Positions 1 through 8,637 of a DNA stretch of 64,000 nucleotides are shown piece after piece. Source of the DNA: Candidatus Raymondbacteria bacterium RIFOXYA2_FULL_49_16 (GTDB taxonomy: Bacteria > Fibrobacterota > OXYB2-FULL-49-7 > XYB2-FULL-49-35); assembly GCA_001789205.1 (NCBI GenBank), contig MFYT01000008.1:127738-191737 (forward strand). Reading direction: 5' to 3'. Both the position numbers and the translations under genes were made by a program. The notes beneath the pieces are model-generated. The model saw nothing but the letters and a program-made list of their open reading frames with translations. It was not told where the DNA came from and made no database searches. Every line of letters begins with the position of its first letter. The stretch's first letter is position 1.

Positions 1-188
1 GTGCCATAGGGAATGTAATATGTCCCTGGTTTTTTTACATTCCCCTCGATTTTTACCGCGATTTCACGTACCGTGGATTTTTTCGGCAGAATATTTTTAA
101 TAATAATAATACCTGCGGCGCCCACGGCAATGAAAAGCACCGCATAAATAAAGATTTTTTCAAGATTTGTAGAGTGGTTTTGAGCCAT
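1..188 (-). CDS. SLBB-domain membrane protein, partial (C-terminus off the window)
   Basis: The reading frame starts at an ATG ending at 188 and runs off the left edge, giving 62 codons. Residues 11-30 form one hydrophobic membrane helix with a short polar N-terminus. The next part reads VKIEGNVKKPGTYYIPYG, which is the start of an SLBB (soluble-ligand-binding beta-grasp) domain as found in Wza-like exporters, ComEA and some LCP-type proteins. It follows the tyrosine autokinase gene by 32 bases on the same strand, so it is probably the next gene of the polysaccharide operon. What lies beyond the SLBB domain cannot be seen, so no enzymatic role is claimed. Confidence 0.6.
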   Translation of the reverse strand, partial: MAQNHSTNLEKIFIYAVLFIAVGAAGIIIIKNILPKKSTVREIAVKIEGNVKKPGTYYIPYG

Positions 189-220
189 GATTTGTCCTTT
201 TCTAATAGAATTGGACCCGC

Positions 221-2767
221 TCACCGCTGCTTTTCGTAGCGAAAATTACCGGGCAAGAAGGAATCTCCTGAAACATATTTAATATATAGGTATTTCCCGA
301 ACATTATGGCCAGAAGTATCGCCACAACCAAGGCAAAAGCAAAAATAATATGGCGTCGCGATATTTTTAACCGTTCCCGCAACAGTTTTATTGAGCGCAA
401 AAAACGGTGGGTTTTTGATTTCAGTTCAATGAATGTCTCTTTTACCGCGAAAACAAGGAATTCCTGGAAATTTTTCGGGAGCTTCTCCTGCTGGTTGTCT
501 TCTTCGTAATAATACTTACTTTTATAGTAATGGTAATAACTGTAATATGAATAATAGTAGGGATAGTATCCTTTACGCTGGGCCATGCCATTGAAGATTA
601 TGCCGATAATATTCGCTCCGGACCTTTCGAGGGAATCCTTGGTGTAGTGCATGGCTTTCATGGGTGTTTTGAGCGCACGCCCAACCAGGATAGTTGAATC
701 AACGTGCGGTGTTAGAAGCAGGGCGTCGGATACGGGTACAATTGCCGGTGAATCTATGATAACAACATCTACGAAGGTAAAAGCCTCGTCAATGAGGTCT
801 TTTATCCGGCCATTACCCAATAATTCCGCGGGATTTGGCGGACGCTTGCCTGCCGGGACCACGATGATACGATCGTCGTAGAGCTTTTTACCGATTTCAG
901 CCAGGGACGCCTGGCCGGTCAAATATTCGGAGAGCCCTTTTTCCCTTTCAATATTGAATATTTTATGCACATTTGAACGCCTGAGATCCGCATCGATAAT
1001 CATAACTTTCTTGTTTTCCATTGCAAAGGAGATGGCAAGATTGCACACTTTGGTCGTTTTCCCATCTCCCTGAATAGCGCTTGTTATAAGTATCGAACGT
1101 TTCCCTGTGCCAACGTCAGTATAGCGAATATTGGTGCGTAAAGATCTATAGGGTTCCAGAATACCCGATTTGCTGTCTATGGTAATGGTTTTTGTTTCTT
1201 CATCGAGAAGGGGTATTATGCCCAGAAGCGGAAGCTGCAATTCGTCTTCCATTTCCTGGGGGGTCTTGATCGACTGATCTAGTTGTTCGATCAGGAAGGC
1301 CAGTGCTGAACCTACTACAAGGCCCACAAAGACCAAGATCAGGAAACCAAAACGCTGTCCATGCGGCAAAGGCCCTTTTGGAATGGTCGCTTCTTCCCAC
1401 TGTACAATATCGGATGATTGCATTTCGTAACGGATGCGCTGCTCCTGGTATTTTTCCTGCAGCAGCCCATAGATTTTCTCAATATTTTCCTTGTCGCGTT
1501 TTAAACGCATGTATTTTAGCTGCATATCGGGGATCTGGCTTATTGACTTATCCAATTCCTCAATCACCCGTTCGTATGCTTGTTTTTTGGCTATGAGTGA
1601 GTAGTTTTCAACCTTTCTGGTGTTGTATTCCTGGAGCATGTTGAGCCTGGTCTGATTCAGGCTTTTCGTGGATGATATCTTCTGATTTGACTCAGCGTTC
1701 TTTTTGAGCATTTCCTGGATTTGCCTGATATTTTCCTTGAGGAGTTTTACCCGCGTATGCTGTTCACCCACATCGGCGCGGGCCTTTGCAAGTTCCACAT
1801 TCAGCTGGATAAGTTTGGCTTCAAGCGTATTGTCAAACGTAAACGATTCTTCAACGTACACTTTTTCTTTTTTCAGAAGACGCTCGAGCTGATTGAGCTT
1901 CACGTCATTTTCAACCATTTCAACTATCGTGGTTTGCAAAGATAGTTCCATGCTCGACAACTTCTGGACCTGCATGTCGTTGTCTGAAGATATTTCGACA
2001 AATTTATTGACTTCCTGGTATAATTTTAGCGTCTCCTCCTTTTCCTTGAGTTCCGCGGAAGTCTTTTTCGTCTGGTTTTCGATATACATTATAGCGTCTG
2101 AAATGTCTTTGCGATTGATCTCGTTGTTGTAGCCAATAAACTGCCGTGCAACGCAATTGGCAATTTGGGCGGCTTTATTCGGGTCGGGGGAGGTTGCACT
2201 AACAACAATAAGATTGGTCTCATTGACCCGTGATATGTTGATGGCAGAGGTAAGAGCGGAGACCGACATATGCAGGTTCATGGAGTCGAGAACGCGCTGC
2301 ATTACCTCGCGTGAGGTAATGGTATTGAGCATGGTGTTGATTTTCGTTTGACGGTCCCAGAAATAGCCAGGGTCGAACTGGCCAATGGGATTCTGTTTCT
2401 GGAGCTGGACAAGGAGTTTCGTCTCCGACTTGTACATGTCGATGATGCCAAGGTCTTTGACAAGGCTGAGAAAAATAAAAGCCAACATGGTGACGCCAAT
2501 GAGCTTTTTGCGCCTGAGCAAAACGGAAAGGTATTTCAGGATATCGATTTCATCTGATTTTTTCTGCGCTAACCTGTTTTTACCCTTAGCGTTCTTTGGA
2601 TCACGATTTCTTTGCTTTTCCCTGGGACCCTGGGCAATTCCAGGGTCGATTATCCGCTCTTTTTCAGGCTGACTGGAAGCATAGGTGAATTCGTCGTGAA
2701 TGGCTTCGGGGCCTGCGCCTTCGCCAAGATTGGGTTGTTGCGGCAGTCCCTGGTTGTTATTCTCCAT
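221..2767 (-). CDS. Wzz/BY-kinase: polysaccharide co-polymerase with tyrosine autokinase domain
   Basis: This 848-residue protein is a fused chain-length regulator and bacterial tyrosine kinase for exopolysaccharide export. I chose the ATG at 2767 (MENNNQ), which has AGGA about 8 bases upstream and overlaps the previous gene by 11 bases. A longer in-frame start exists at 2839. Order: polar N-terminus, Wzz domain with first membrane helix near residues 88-108, long coiled coil, second helix near 475-498, then the kinase with Walker A (SAIQGDGKTT), Walker A' (VMIIDADLRR) and Walker B (VVIIDSPA). The tyrosine cluster near 733-757 holds 14 Tyr. Unusually the chain does not end there. About 90 more residues follow, basic and with a third hydrophobic helix near 806-826. 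The partner exporter is two genes upstream. Confidence 0.93.
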   Translation of the reverse strand: MENNNQGLPQQPNLGEGAGPEAIHDEFTYASSQPEKERIIDPGIAQGPREKQRNRDPKNAKGKNRLAQKKSDEIDILKYLSVLLRRKKLIGVTMLAFIFLSLVKDLGIIDMYKSETKLLVQLQKQNPIGQFDPGYFWDRQTKINTMLNTITSREVMQRVLDSMNLHMSVSALTSAINISRVNETNLIVVSATSPDPNKAAQIANCVARQFIGYNNEINRKDISDAIMYIENQTKKTSAELKEKEETLKLYQEVNKFVEISSDNDMQVQKLSSMELSLQTTIVEMVENDVKLNQLERLLKKEKVYVEESFTFDNTLEAKLIQLNVELAKARADVGEQHTRVKLLKENIRQIQEMLKKNAESNQKISSTKSLNQTRLNMLQEYNTRKVENYSLIAKKQAYERVIEELDKSISQIPDMQLKYMRLKRDKENIEKIYGLLQEKYQEQRIRYEMQSSDIVQWEEATIPKGPLPHGQRFGFLILVFVGLVVGSALAFLIEQLDQSIKTPQEMEDELQLPLLGIIPLLDEETKTITIDSKSGILEPYRSLRTNIRYTDVGTGKRSILITSAIQGDGKTTKVCNLAISFAMENKKVMIIDADLRRSNVHKIFNIEREKGLSEYLTGQASLAEIGKKLYDDRIIVVPAGKRPPNPAELLGNGRIKDLIDEAFTFVDVVIIDSPAIVPVSDALLLTPHVDSTILVGRALKTPMKAMHYTKDSLERSGANIIGIIFNGMAQRKGYYPYYYSYYSYYHYYKSKYYYEEDNQQEKLPKNFQEFLVFAVKETFIELKSKTHRFLRSIKLLRERLKISRRHIIFAFALVVAILLAIMFGKYLYIKYVSGDSFLPGNFRYEKQR

Positions 2768-3698
2768 TATGTTCCTGCGTTTCAAGTACTGAAATGTTCT
2801 TTGCGATGGCCCGCAAGCATGCGTAGGCGTCTGATTCACGATAATGGGAAATAGGCTGGATGTTTTTTATGCATTTTTCGACCGCGTGATCGTAGACCAC
2901 ATAGCCGACATACACCATGTCTATATTCAGGTATTTTTTCGCTATTTTCTTAAAGCTGGCCTCGACGCCAACATCATCAGCATTTTTAACCATATTTACC
3001 ACAAGGCGGGGATGGTATCTGAGATGGATTTCATCGGCCATTTTTCCATAGCGCGGATTGACCGCGCGTACTTTTTCAATAAGATGCTCTATTCGGTTAA
3101 AGCCGCTTTTTTTTGGGTTTGAAAAATTTTTTATTATACCGCACACAGTTTGATCAGCGGTAAAAAGGCGGACCAGCTTTCTCAGAAGGCTGTTTTTCAG
3201 GAAGCCATAGGCATTTTCGATTGATGTGGGTTCGTTGGTAACCACAATGATGCCATTTTCGGCAAGAGAAAAGAAATCAATATTGTTTTCATCGGATCCC
3301 GCGCCAACATCAACGATGATATAATCGGCGTTCAGTTTTTTAAACCCGCTTAACATGTTGTGCTTGTGGCTGAAGCTTGGATTGGTAAGACCGTAGATTC
3401 CGCTTGCGCCTGAGATGAGCCTGACAAGTGGAACCGGTGTGTTTATAACGACATTGTGAATATCGGGAATGGCGCCTGATATGAAATCGCTGAGGCTGCG
3501 TTCGGGGTATCTGATGCCCATGCAGAGATGGAGATTCGCACCCCCAAGATCGGCATCGACAAGTATGACCTGTTTTTTGAGTTCAGCGAGTTGTATGGCG
3601 ATTCCGGCTGCAACAGTGCTTTTTCCCACACCGCCTTTGCCGCCGCCGATTGTGATGATCCTGGATGAAGGGAAAAAGGCTGATAAACCATGTTCCAT
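2757..3698 (-). CDS. MinD/ParA-family ATPase, FlhG-like
   Basis: A 313-residue deviant-Walker P-loop ATPase. The N-terminus reads IITIGGGKGGVGKST (Walker A with the signature second Lys), then VILVDADLGGANLH (switch I region) and ADYIIVDVGAGSD (Walker B). The DLGGANLH stretch is typical of FlhG/MinD2-type proteins that position flagella or other polar structures. No flagellar gene is adjacent. It lies between the Wza-like exporter, whose stop is 6 bases upstream, and the BY-kinase it overlaps by 11 bases. A role in positioning or timing the export machine is an inference from context only. A soluble BY-kinase partner is less likely because the next gene already carries its own ATPase domain. 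Confidence 0.82.
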   Translation of the reverse strand: MEHGLSAFFPSSRIITIGGGKGGVGKSTVAAGIAIQLAELKKQVILVDADLGGANLHLCMGIRYPERSLSDFISGAIPDIHNVVINTPVPLVRLISGASGIYGLTNPSFSHKHNMLSGFKKLNADYIIVDVGAGSDENNIDFFSLAENGIIVVTNEPTSIENAYGFLKNSLLRKLVRLFTADQTVCGIIKNFSNPKKSGFNRIEHLIEKVRAVNPRYGKMADEIHLRYHPRLVVNMVKNADDVGVEASFKKIAKKYLNIDMVYVGYVVYDHAVEKCIKNIQPISHYRESDAYACLRAIAKNISVLETQEHNGE

Positions 3699-3704
3699 TT
3701 TTCA

Positions 3705-4358
3705 TCAGGTGCTAAGATTGATGATTAAAAGCGTAAGTCCGATGGTAGATGAGACGAGTCCAATAATCATGCTGATAAAACCCCAGGGAATTGTAGGGTT
3801 TTCAGGTACAAACATTGTATCGCCAGGATACAGAAGGTAGGTTTCCTCGGTTGTGGCGCCTTTTTTGTCCAGCATTACCCGAAGGTCAATATTGGTTATA
3901 TCGCCATTTGAACGGATAATTTTTATGTTTTTTGTCTTTGGATTTCTCAGCCCGCCCGAAGCTGCCAGGGCTTTCAGAACATCGATTGGCTCGTATATTT
4001 GGACTTCACCTGAACGCGCAACATCGCCAAGAATGAAAATTTTATTTGAAAAATATTGGTCAATGGTTATGGAAACCACGACATTATTAACATAAGGTGC
4101 GAGTTTTTCCTCCATGATTTTGACCAATTGCTCGGTAGTAAGACCGCCAACCTCGACTTCACCGATAACAGGGTAGTTTATCATGCCATCGGGACGGATA
4201 CGGGTTTTTTGGGAAAATTCATCGTGGTCAACAACTTTGATTTCAATAACATCGCCGGCCCGAAGGATATATTCACTTTTGCGCGCCCCAAAGGCCAGCG
4301 TTGAAAGAACGCCTACAAGAAAGATAGTTAAGTATAATACAATTAAATCATTTCGCAT
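3705..4358 (-). CDS. Wza-like polysaccharide export protein
   Basis: 217 residues. A signal-peptide-like hydrophobic segment at 6-23 is followed by the Poly_export motif (YILRAGDVIEIKVVDHDEF) and one SLBB domain around residues 100-180 (IFILGDVARSGEVQIYEP). The C-terminus is a second hydrophobic helix (FISMIIGLVSSTIGLTLLII), which could be the membrane anchor of the export channel. No lipobox cysteine is visible, so it is probably not a lipoprotein. It is the first gene of the minus-strand export group. The 76-base AT-rich gap upstream (4359-4434) is the only room for the promoter. I see AT-rich -10-like words there but no convincing -35. Confidence 0.87.
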   Translation of the reverse strand: MRNDLIVLYLTIFLVGVLSTLAFGARKSEYILRAGDVIEIKVVDHDEFSQKTRIRPDGMINYPVIGEVEVGGLTTEQLVKIMEEKLAPYVNNVVVSITIDQYFSNKIFILGDVARSGEVQIYEPIDVLKALAASGGLRNPKTKNIKIIRSNGDITNIDLRVMLDKKGATTEETYLLYPGDTMFVPENPTIPWGFISMIIGLVSSTIGLTLLIINLST

Positions 4359-4434
4359 GTTTTAGCAATTTAGATCATAATATATAAAATATTGTAATTA
4401 AGAACCAAATAATATTTATACAAGATATTAATAA

Positions 4435-4800
4435 TTACACAATTATATCGTCCATTTCTTTTTTTAACTTAAGCAGATCTTGCCTGATGGCTGAAATTTT
4501 TTCTTGTATATCAATATTATCAAAAAACGTTGGCTGAACCTCCGAATCGTGCTCTTCCCTTTTTGAAGCGAGCTTTTTCCGAGCGCCTTGAATGGTATAC
4601 TGTTCATCATAGAGGAGTTGTTTTATGGTTTTAATCAGGCTTATATCTTTGTCTCGGTAGGCCCGGTTACCGGCCCGGTTCTTTTTGGGCCGCAGCCCGG
4701 GAAATTCAGTTTCCCAATAGCGCAGGACATGCTGTTCGAGACCGGTTTCATCACAAACCTCCCGAATTGAAAAATATCTCTTTCCTGCTGCCATGCTCAT
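4435..4800 (-). CDS. MerR-family transcriptional regulator
   Basis: A 121-residue protein with an N-terminal winged helix-turn-helix of MerR type: [44 protein letters not shown], in which the RYWE and NRxYR signatures are clear. A helical tail follows, with no cysteine effector site. That resembles the small MlrA-like regulators often found in housekeeping operons. The first ATG overlaps the gpsA stop by 4 bases (ATGA). A second ATG two codons on is possible. It is the last gene of the der-plsY-gpsA operon and its target is unknown. The AT-rich gap between its stop and the polysaccharide exporter start could be one. Confidence 0.85.
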   Translation of the reverse strand: MSMAAGKRYFSIREVCDETGLEQHVLRYWETEFPGLRPKKNRAGNRAYRDKDISLIKTIKQLLYDEQYTIQGARKKLASKREEHDSEVQPTFFDNIDIQEKISAIRQDLLKLKKEMDDIIV

Positions 4801-5810
4801 ATTCCCTCCGATTTTAAATCGCGCTCCATCAGATTCTTAACGGCTGTTTTTGCCTCTTTCTCTTCGAAGAGGATTTTAAACATCTCTTCAGTAATTGGCA
4901 TTTGGATGCCCTGTTTGAGCGCCAGGTGATAGGCTGACTGTGTTGTTGGGACTCCTTCGGCAACCATGCCAAGGTTTTGCAGGATATGGCTGAGCTTTTC
5001 ACCCTTTCCCAACAACTCACCCACACGCCTGTTTCTGCTATGCTTGCTTGTGCAGGTAGTGATAAGATCGCCCATGCCCGATAGTCCGAAAAAGGTCTCG
5101 CGTAAAGCGCCAAGCGAAAGGCCCAAACGGGTGATTTCAACCATTCCACGTGTCAATAGTGCGCCCTTGGTATTGTCTCCAAAACCGAGCCCATCGCAGA
5201 CACCTGCTGCCAAAGCAATAATGTTTTTCAAGGCGCCGGCCAATTCAACACCTATTACGTCACTGTTGGTATATACCCTGACAGTGCCGCAGCTGAAGAG
5301 CGCCTGTACGTTTTCGGCAGCCTCCTGGTTCTCTGAGGCTGCTACCAAAGTGGTGGGAATATTCCGGCTAACCTCTTCAGCATGGCTGGGGCCGGAAAGA
5401 ACCACATAATTGTTCCCTGAAATTGAGCTGTTTTCCTCATTTAAAATCTGTGAAACCCGATTAAGACTTTTATTTTCAATGCCTTTTGCAACATTAACAA
5501 TAATTGTCTCTGAAAAATCCATTCCAAAGGTCATTTTTACCGAGGAACGAACCACCTGCACAGGGACTGCAAATACAACCAGGGACGCGTTTTTTAGCGC
5601 ATGCGAAAGGGTGTTAGTAATTTCAATAGTTTCCGGGATTTTTATGCCAGGAAGCTTAATCGGTTCTTCGCGCAGTTGTGTGAGTTTTGCGCACGCAATG
5701 GAATCAAATTCCCACAAACAGACAGGACATCCGTTTGCGTTGAGCAGCTTAGAAAGCGCTATTCCCCACCCTCCGGCGCCCAAAACAGCTGTTTTTATTA
5801 TCTTTTTCAT
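4797..5810 (-). CDS. gpsA: Glycerol-3-phosphate dehydrogenase [NAD(P)+]
   Basis: 337 residues, the normal length for GpsA, which reduces dihydroxyacetone phosphate to sn-glycerol-3-phosphate for phospholipid synthesis. The N-terminal Rossmann motif reads [12 protein letters not shown]. The catalytic region has [11 protein letters not shown] and [25 protein letters not shown] with the conserved Lys, followed by [14 protein letters not shown]. The start codon shares one base with the plsY stop, and the two enzymes act in sequence: GpsA makes the substrate PlsY acylates. This is an ordinary, complete copy. Confidence 0.97.
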   Translation of the reverse strand: MKKIIKTAVLGAGGWGIALSKLLNANGCPVCLWEFDSIACAKLTQLREEPIKLPGIKIPETIEITNTLSHALKNASLVVFAVPVQVVRSSVKMTFGMDFSETIIVNVAKGIENKSLNRVSQILNEENSSISGNNYVVLSGPSHAEEVSRNIPTTLVAASENQEAAENVQALFSCGTVRVYTNSDVIGVELAGALKNIIALAAGVCDGLGFGDNTKGALLTRGMVEITRLGLSLGALRETFFGLSGMGDLITTCTSKHSRNRRVGELLGKGEKLSHILQNLGMVAEGVPTTQSAYHLALKQGIQMPITEEMFKILFEEKEAKTAVKNLMERDLKSEGI

Positions 5811-6451
5811 TACACAGAGTCCTTCTTTTTCCCAAAGGAGATTTTATTCTCGTGGCCGTTGAGCAGTCTCCGGATGTTTGACCGGTGGGTGAAAAAAATA
5901 AGCGCAACCATAAATAAAGCTAAATAGACAAGCGTATTGTTGCTTTGCCAGTGCATTGCGCAGGTAATCCCTGCCATTACAATTACCGCGGACAGAGAGG
6001 CAAGTGATACAATGCGTGCAAAGGCGACAACCACGATCCATGCGGTCAAACCAGCAAGGGCGGGAAGTGGGTTGATGGCAAGCAGAAATCCCAAGGCGGT
6101 ACCCACGCCTTTCCCTCCTTTAAAACCCGCAAAAACAGTCCAGATATGGCCACCGATGGCCATAAGGCCGCCACAGGCCATAAATAACGTACGATATTCC
6201 TGGAATTGGGGCATGTTGGAGAGAAAGAAAACAGGCACATATACTCCAAAAGTTCCTTTGAGCGCATCAATTGCAAGAACAAGCAGGGCGATCCTCCAAC
6301 CGCAGGCCCTGTACACGTTAGTTGCGCCTGGGTTTCCTGAACCAATTTTACGGATATCGATGCCTTTTAAAAGCCTGCAAAAGACAATACTTGTTGGAAA
6401 AGAGCCGACAAGATACGCGAGCAGAGCGGATAGTAAAACCATTGATATCAT
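5810..6451 (-). CDS. plsY: Glycerol-3-phosphate acyltransferase PlsY
   Basis: A 213-residue polytopic membrane protein. It transfers acyl groups from acyl-phosphate to glycerol-3-phosphate, the first step of phosphatidic acid synthesis. Motifs: IGSGNPGATNV (motif 1, catalytic Ser/Arg region) and GHIWTVFAGFKGGKGVGT (motif 2, glycerol-phosphate binding). About five hydrophobic segments are visible. The ATG overlaps the der stop by 4 bases (ATGA). A downstream ATG at codon 4 is an alternative. The PlsX partner is not in the window. Confidence 0.95.
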   Translation of the reverse strand: MISMVLLSALLAYLVGSFPTSIVFCRLLKGIDIRKIGSGNPGATNVYRACGWRIALLVLAIDALKGTFGVYVPVFFLSNMPQFQEYRTLFMACGGLMAIGGHIWTVFAGFKGGKGVGTALGFLLAINPLPALAGLTAWIVVVAFARIVSLASLSAVIVMAGITCAMHWQSNNTLVYLALFMVALIFFTHRSNIRRLLNGHENKISFGKKKDSV

Positions 6452-7797
6452 AAGACGTATTCCCTTGGTTTCCGTCTCAGTTTTTTGGCAAACTCAAACT
6501 TGATCGGGCATCCGCTGCATTCAAAGTGTTCGTAGAATTTGTTATACAAATATGATATATAGGATTCCCTTACCAAGCGGGGCGCGTTTGTCAGAATTTC
6601 AAAAACAGGGGGTTTGAGGCTTTTTTGGGCCATGCGGTAGAAAATCACGAATTTTTTTCCAGCTGGATGAGGATGGCTGTCTGTTGCAGTGAAAAGAAAG
6701 GAGGAAAGTTCTTCCCGGGAATATTTACGGTTTAGCAGGAGCCAGACCTTATGAGCGGTTTCAAGCAATCGGTCGACGCGTTGCCCGGAACGCGCTGACA
6801 TTGAAATAATAGGCACATATTTAAGGATTTGCACGGATGATGAAAGGTCGCGTACCAGGGCGTCAAAGGTTTTGGAATCTTTTTCAACCAGATCCCATTT
6901 ATTTAGTACCGCGATAACTCCCTTGCCCTCGTCGCGTGCATCCGCGATAATTTTCAGGTCTTGTTCTTGGAGTCCCTGGCTTATATCGACCAGAACCGCG
7001 GCAATATCACAGCGTTCTATACTTTCCCTGGTTCGCAGGGCGGACATTTTTTCAATATCATCGGAAATATGGGTTGTTTTGCGAAGTCCGGCAGTATCTA
7101 TAAGACAGTAAATTTGTCCGTTTGACGCGCTCAAATAGGAATCGATAGCATCTCTGGTGGTTCCGGGCATATTGTCGGTAATCATACGGTCTTGCCGGAG
7201 AAGAGAATTTACCAGCGTTGACTTGCCAACATTTGGCCTGCCGATCAACGCAATTTTTATTGCAGAATCAGATTGCAAAACAGCGGTTTCCAATGGAAGC
7301 AAATGAATGATTTTGTCCAGAAGGTCGCCGATGCCCTTGCCGTGCATGGCAGAGACTGGAACAGGTTCGCCAAAACCCAGGGACATGAAATCGTATATAT
7401 CAGCCTCATGGGCGGTTTCTTCCACTTTGTTTGCCACGAGAAGTACTGGAATGTTCTTTTTCTGAAGGTCGTGAGCGATAGCCTGATCAGTATCAGTTGG
7501 ACCTGCCTGACCATCTACTAAAAAAACCACAAGATGGGATGATCTGATGGCCTTCTTTACCTGTTCCCTGATTTTTGCTTCAATATTTCCCACTTGTTCG
7601 AAGACAATACCTCCGGTATCGATTAGTTGAAAGGACCGGCCATTCCAATCAGCTGCCTGCGTCTGACTGTCCCGCGTTGTACCGCTTTTTTCATCTGTAA
7701 CCGCACACGGTCTTTCAAGGATACGGTTGAAAAGCGTGGATTTGCCTACATTTGGCCTTCCAACAATGGCGATAATTTGTAACTGTTTGTCGTTCAT
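6448..7797 (-). CDS. der: Ribosome-associated GTPase Der (EngA)
   Basis: 449 residues with the two tandem GTPase domains that define Der, which is needed for 50S subunit assembly. The first G domain has GRPNVGKSTLF, DTGGIV and NKVE. The second has GRPNVGKSTLV, DTAGLRK and NKWDLVEKD. The C-terminal KH-like domain ends with a short basic tail (FAKKLRRKPREYVL). It is the first gene of the operon, 20 bases downstream of the predicted transcription start of the promoter at 7825-7853. Confidence 0.97.
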   Translation of the reverse strand: MNDKQLQIIAIVGRPNVGKSTLFNRILERPCAVTDEKSGTTRDSQTQAADWNGRSFQLIDTGGIVFEQVGNIEAKIREQVKKAIRSSHLVVFLVDGQAGPTDTDQAIAHDLQKKNIPVLLVANKVEETAHEADIYDFMSLGFGEPVPVSAMHGKGIGDLLDKIIHLLPLETAVLQSDSAIKIALIGRPNVGKSTLVNSLLRQDRMITDNMPGTTRDAIDSYLSASNGQIYCLIDTAGLRKTTHISDDIEKMSALRTRESIERCDIAAVLVDISQGLQEQDLKIIADARDEGKGVIAVLNKWDLVEKDSKTFDALVRDLSSSVQILKYVPIISMSARSGQRVDRLLETAHKVWLLLNRKYSREELSSFLFTATDSHPHPAGKKFVIFYRMAQKSLKPPVFEILTNAPRLVRESYISYLYNKFYEHFECSGCPIKFEFAKKLRRKPREYVL

Positions 7798-7824
7798 AAA
7801 AGTAATTAGGTTTATATAAAGTAA

Positions 7825-7853
7825 AATATAGTTGAAGGCATTGAAAATGTCAA
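7825..7853 (-). promoter_or_regulatory. Sigma70-type promoter for der-plsY-gpsA-merR
   Basis: Read on the minus strand, TTGACA at 7853-7848 (6/6 match) is followed after exactly 17 bases by TATATT at 7830-7825 (5/6 match). A transcription start would fall near 7817, about 20 bases before the der ATG. The palindrome at 7854-7866 abuts the upstream side of the -35 box. Confidence 0.78.
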
Positions 7854-7866
7854 CACTTAATAAGTG
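7854..7866. promoter_or_regulatory. 13-base palindrome abutting the der promoter -35 box
   Basis: CACTTAATAAGTG has perfect 6-base arms around one central base and lies immediately upstream of the -35 hexamer. It could be an operator or simply AT-rich sequence with dyad symmetry. No protein is assigned. Confidence 0.3.
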
Positions 7867-7894
7867 CTTGATTAGGCAAATAGCGCAACAGATA

Positions 7895-7926
7895 GAAAAT
7901 AAAACAGCTTAGAGCAATCTAAAGCT
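7895..7926 (-). terminator. Rho-independent terminator after queC
   Basis: On the minus strand the last codon and stop of queC form the 5' arm of a hairpin: AGCTTTAGA, loop TTGC, TCTAAGCT, with one bulged T. GTTTTATTTT follows. It separates queC from the der promoter. Confidence 0.65.
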
Positions 7927-8602
7927 TTGGATATACCATGTATTCCAAGGGATCGTAAAGCTTGGCTTTTTTAAAACCCTTGAGCCGTCGCATGCAGGCA
8001 TCGCATTCGCCACAAGCAATATCGTTGTTTTTGTAGCAGCTCCAGGTAAGGTGCAAGGGCAAACCCATGTCTTGAGCCTGTTTCACGATGTCGGACTTTT
8101 TTAATGAAATAAGGGGGGTTTCGAGGGATATTTTAACGTCGGGCCTTGTACCTTCGGATATGACTTTGTTCATGGCTGCAAAATAGTTTTTTGAGCAATC
8201 CGGATAGCTCAATTCGCCCCCTTCATTTGCACCAAAGAAGATTTTATCGACCCCGATTACTTCGGCCCATGAAACAGCAATTGCAATACAATGAGTGTTT
8301 AAAAATGCGACGTACGAGGTGGGTATTTTCTTGTTTTCCCCATTGGCCAGGGCAATATTAATATTTCTGTCCGTGAGGCTTGAGCCTCCAATCTCCTTAA
8401 GATATTTTATTGAAGCAACAAGGCGCTTTTTTACCTTAAAATATGACGCCAGATCTTTAAAAGCTTTTAGCTCACGCTTTTCGACTTTTTGGCCATAGCT
8501 TACATGAAGAAAAAGCGGGTTGTACTTTGCCGCAACCAATGCAGCGGTGAGGCAGCTGTTTATCCCTCCGCTGACAATGACCAACACGTTCTTTTTTTTC
8601 AT
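7919..8602 (-). CDS. queC: 7-cyano-7-deazaguanine synthase QueC
   Basis: 227 residues. QueC converts 7-carboxy-7-deazaguanine to preQ0 using ATP and ammonia, on the queuosine path. Supporting motifs: HVSYGQKVEKRE near the N-terminus, SYPDCSKNYFAAM in the middle, and the C-terminal zinc site CYKNND-ACGECDAC. The PP-loop reads SGGINS where the family has SGGxDS, so Asp is replaced by Asn (codon AAC). The gene follows the phosphohexomutase by 35 bases and ends in a terminator. No other queuosine gene is in view, and no preQ1 riboswitch is visible upstream. Confidence 0.92.
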   Translation of the reverse strand: MKKKNVLVIVSGGINSCLTAALVAAKYNPLFLHVSYGQKVEKRELKAFKDLASYFKVKKRLVASIKYLKEIGGSSLTDRNINIALANGENKKIPTSYVAFLNTHCIAIAVSWAEVIGVDKIFFGANEGGELSYPDCSKNYFAAMNKVISEGTRPDVKISLETPLISLKKSDIVKQAQDMGLPLHLTWSCYKNNDIACGECDACMRRLKGFKKAKLYDPLEYMVYPKL

Positions 8603-8637
8603 GCAAATCCTTTCATTTTATCTGCCCTGAAGCATTC

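Noticed and set aside
4359-4434. Clear promoter for the polysaccharide operon
   Set aside because: The gap is so AT-rich that -10-like words appear everywhere, and no -35 at proper spacing stands out.
8603-8637. preQ1 riboswitch before queC
   Set aside because: Only 35 bases separate the genes and no pseudoknot-like hairpin could be drawn.
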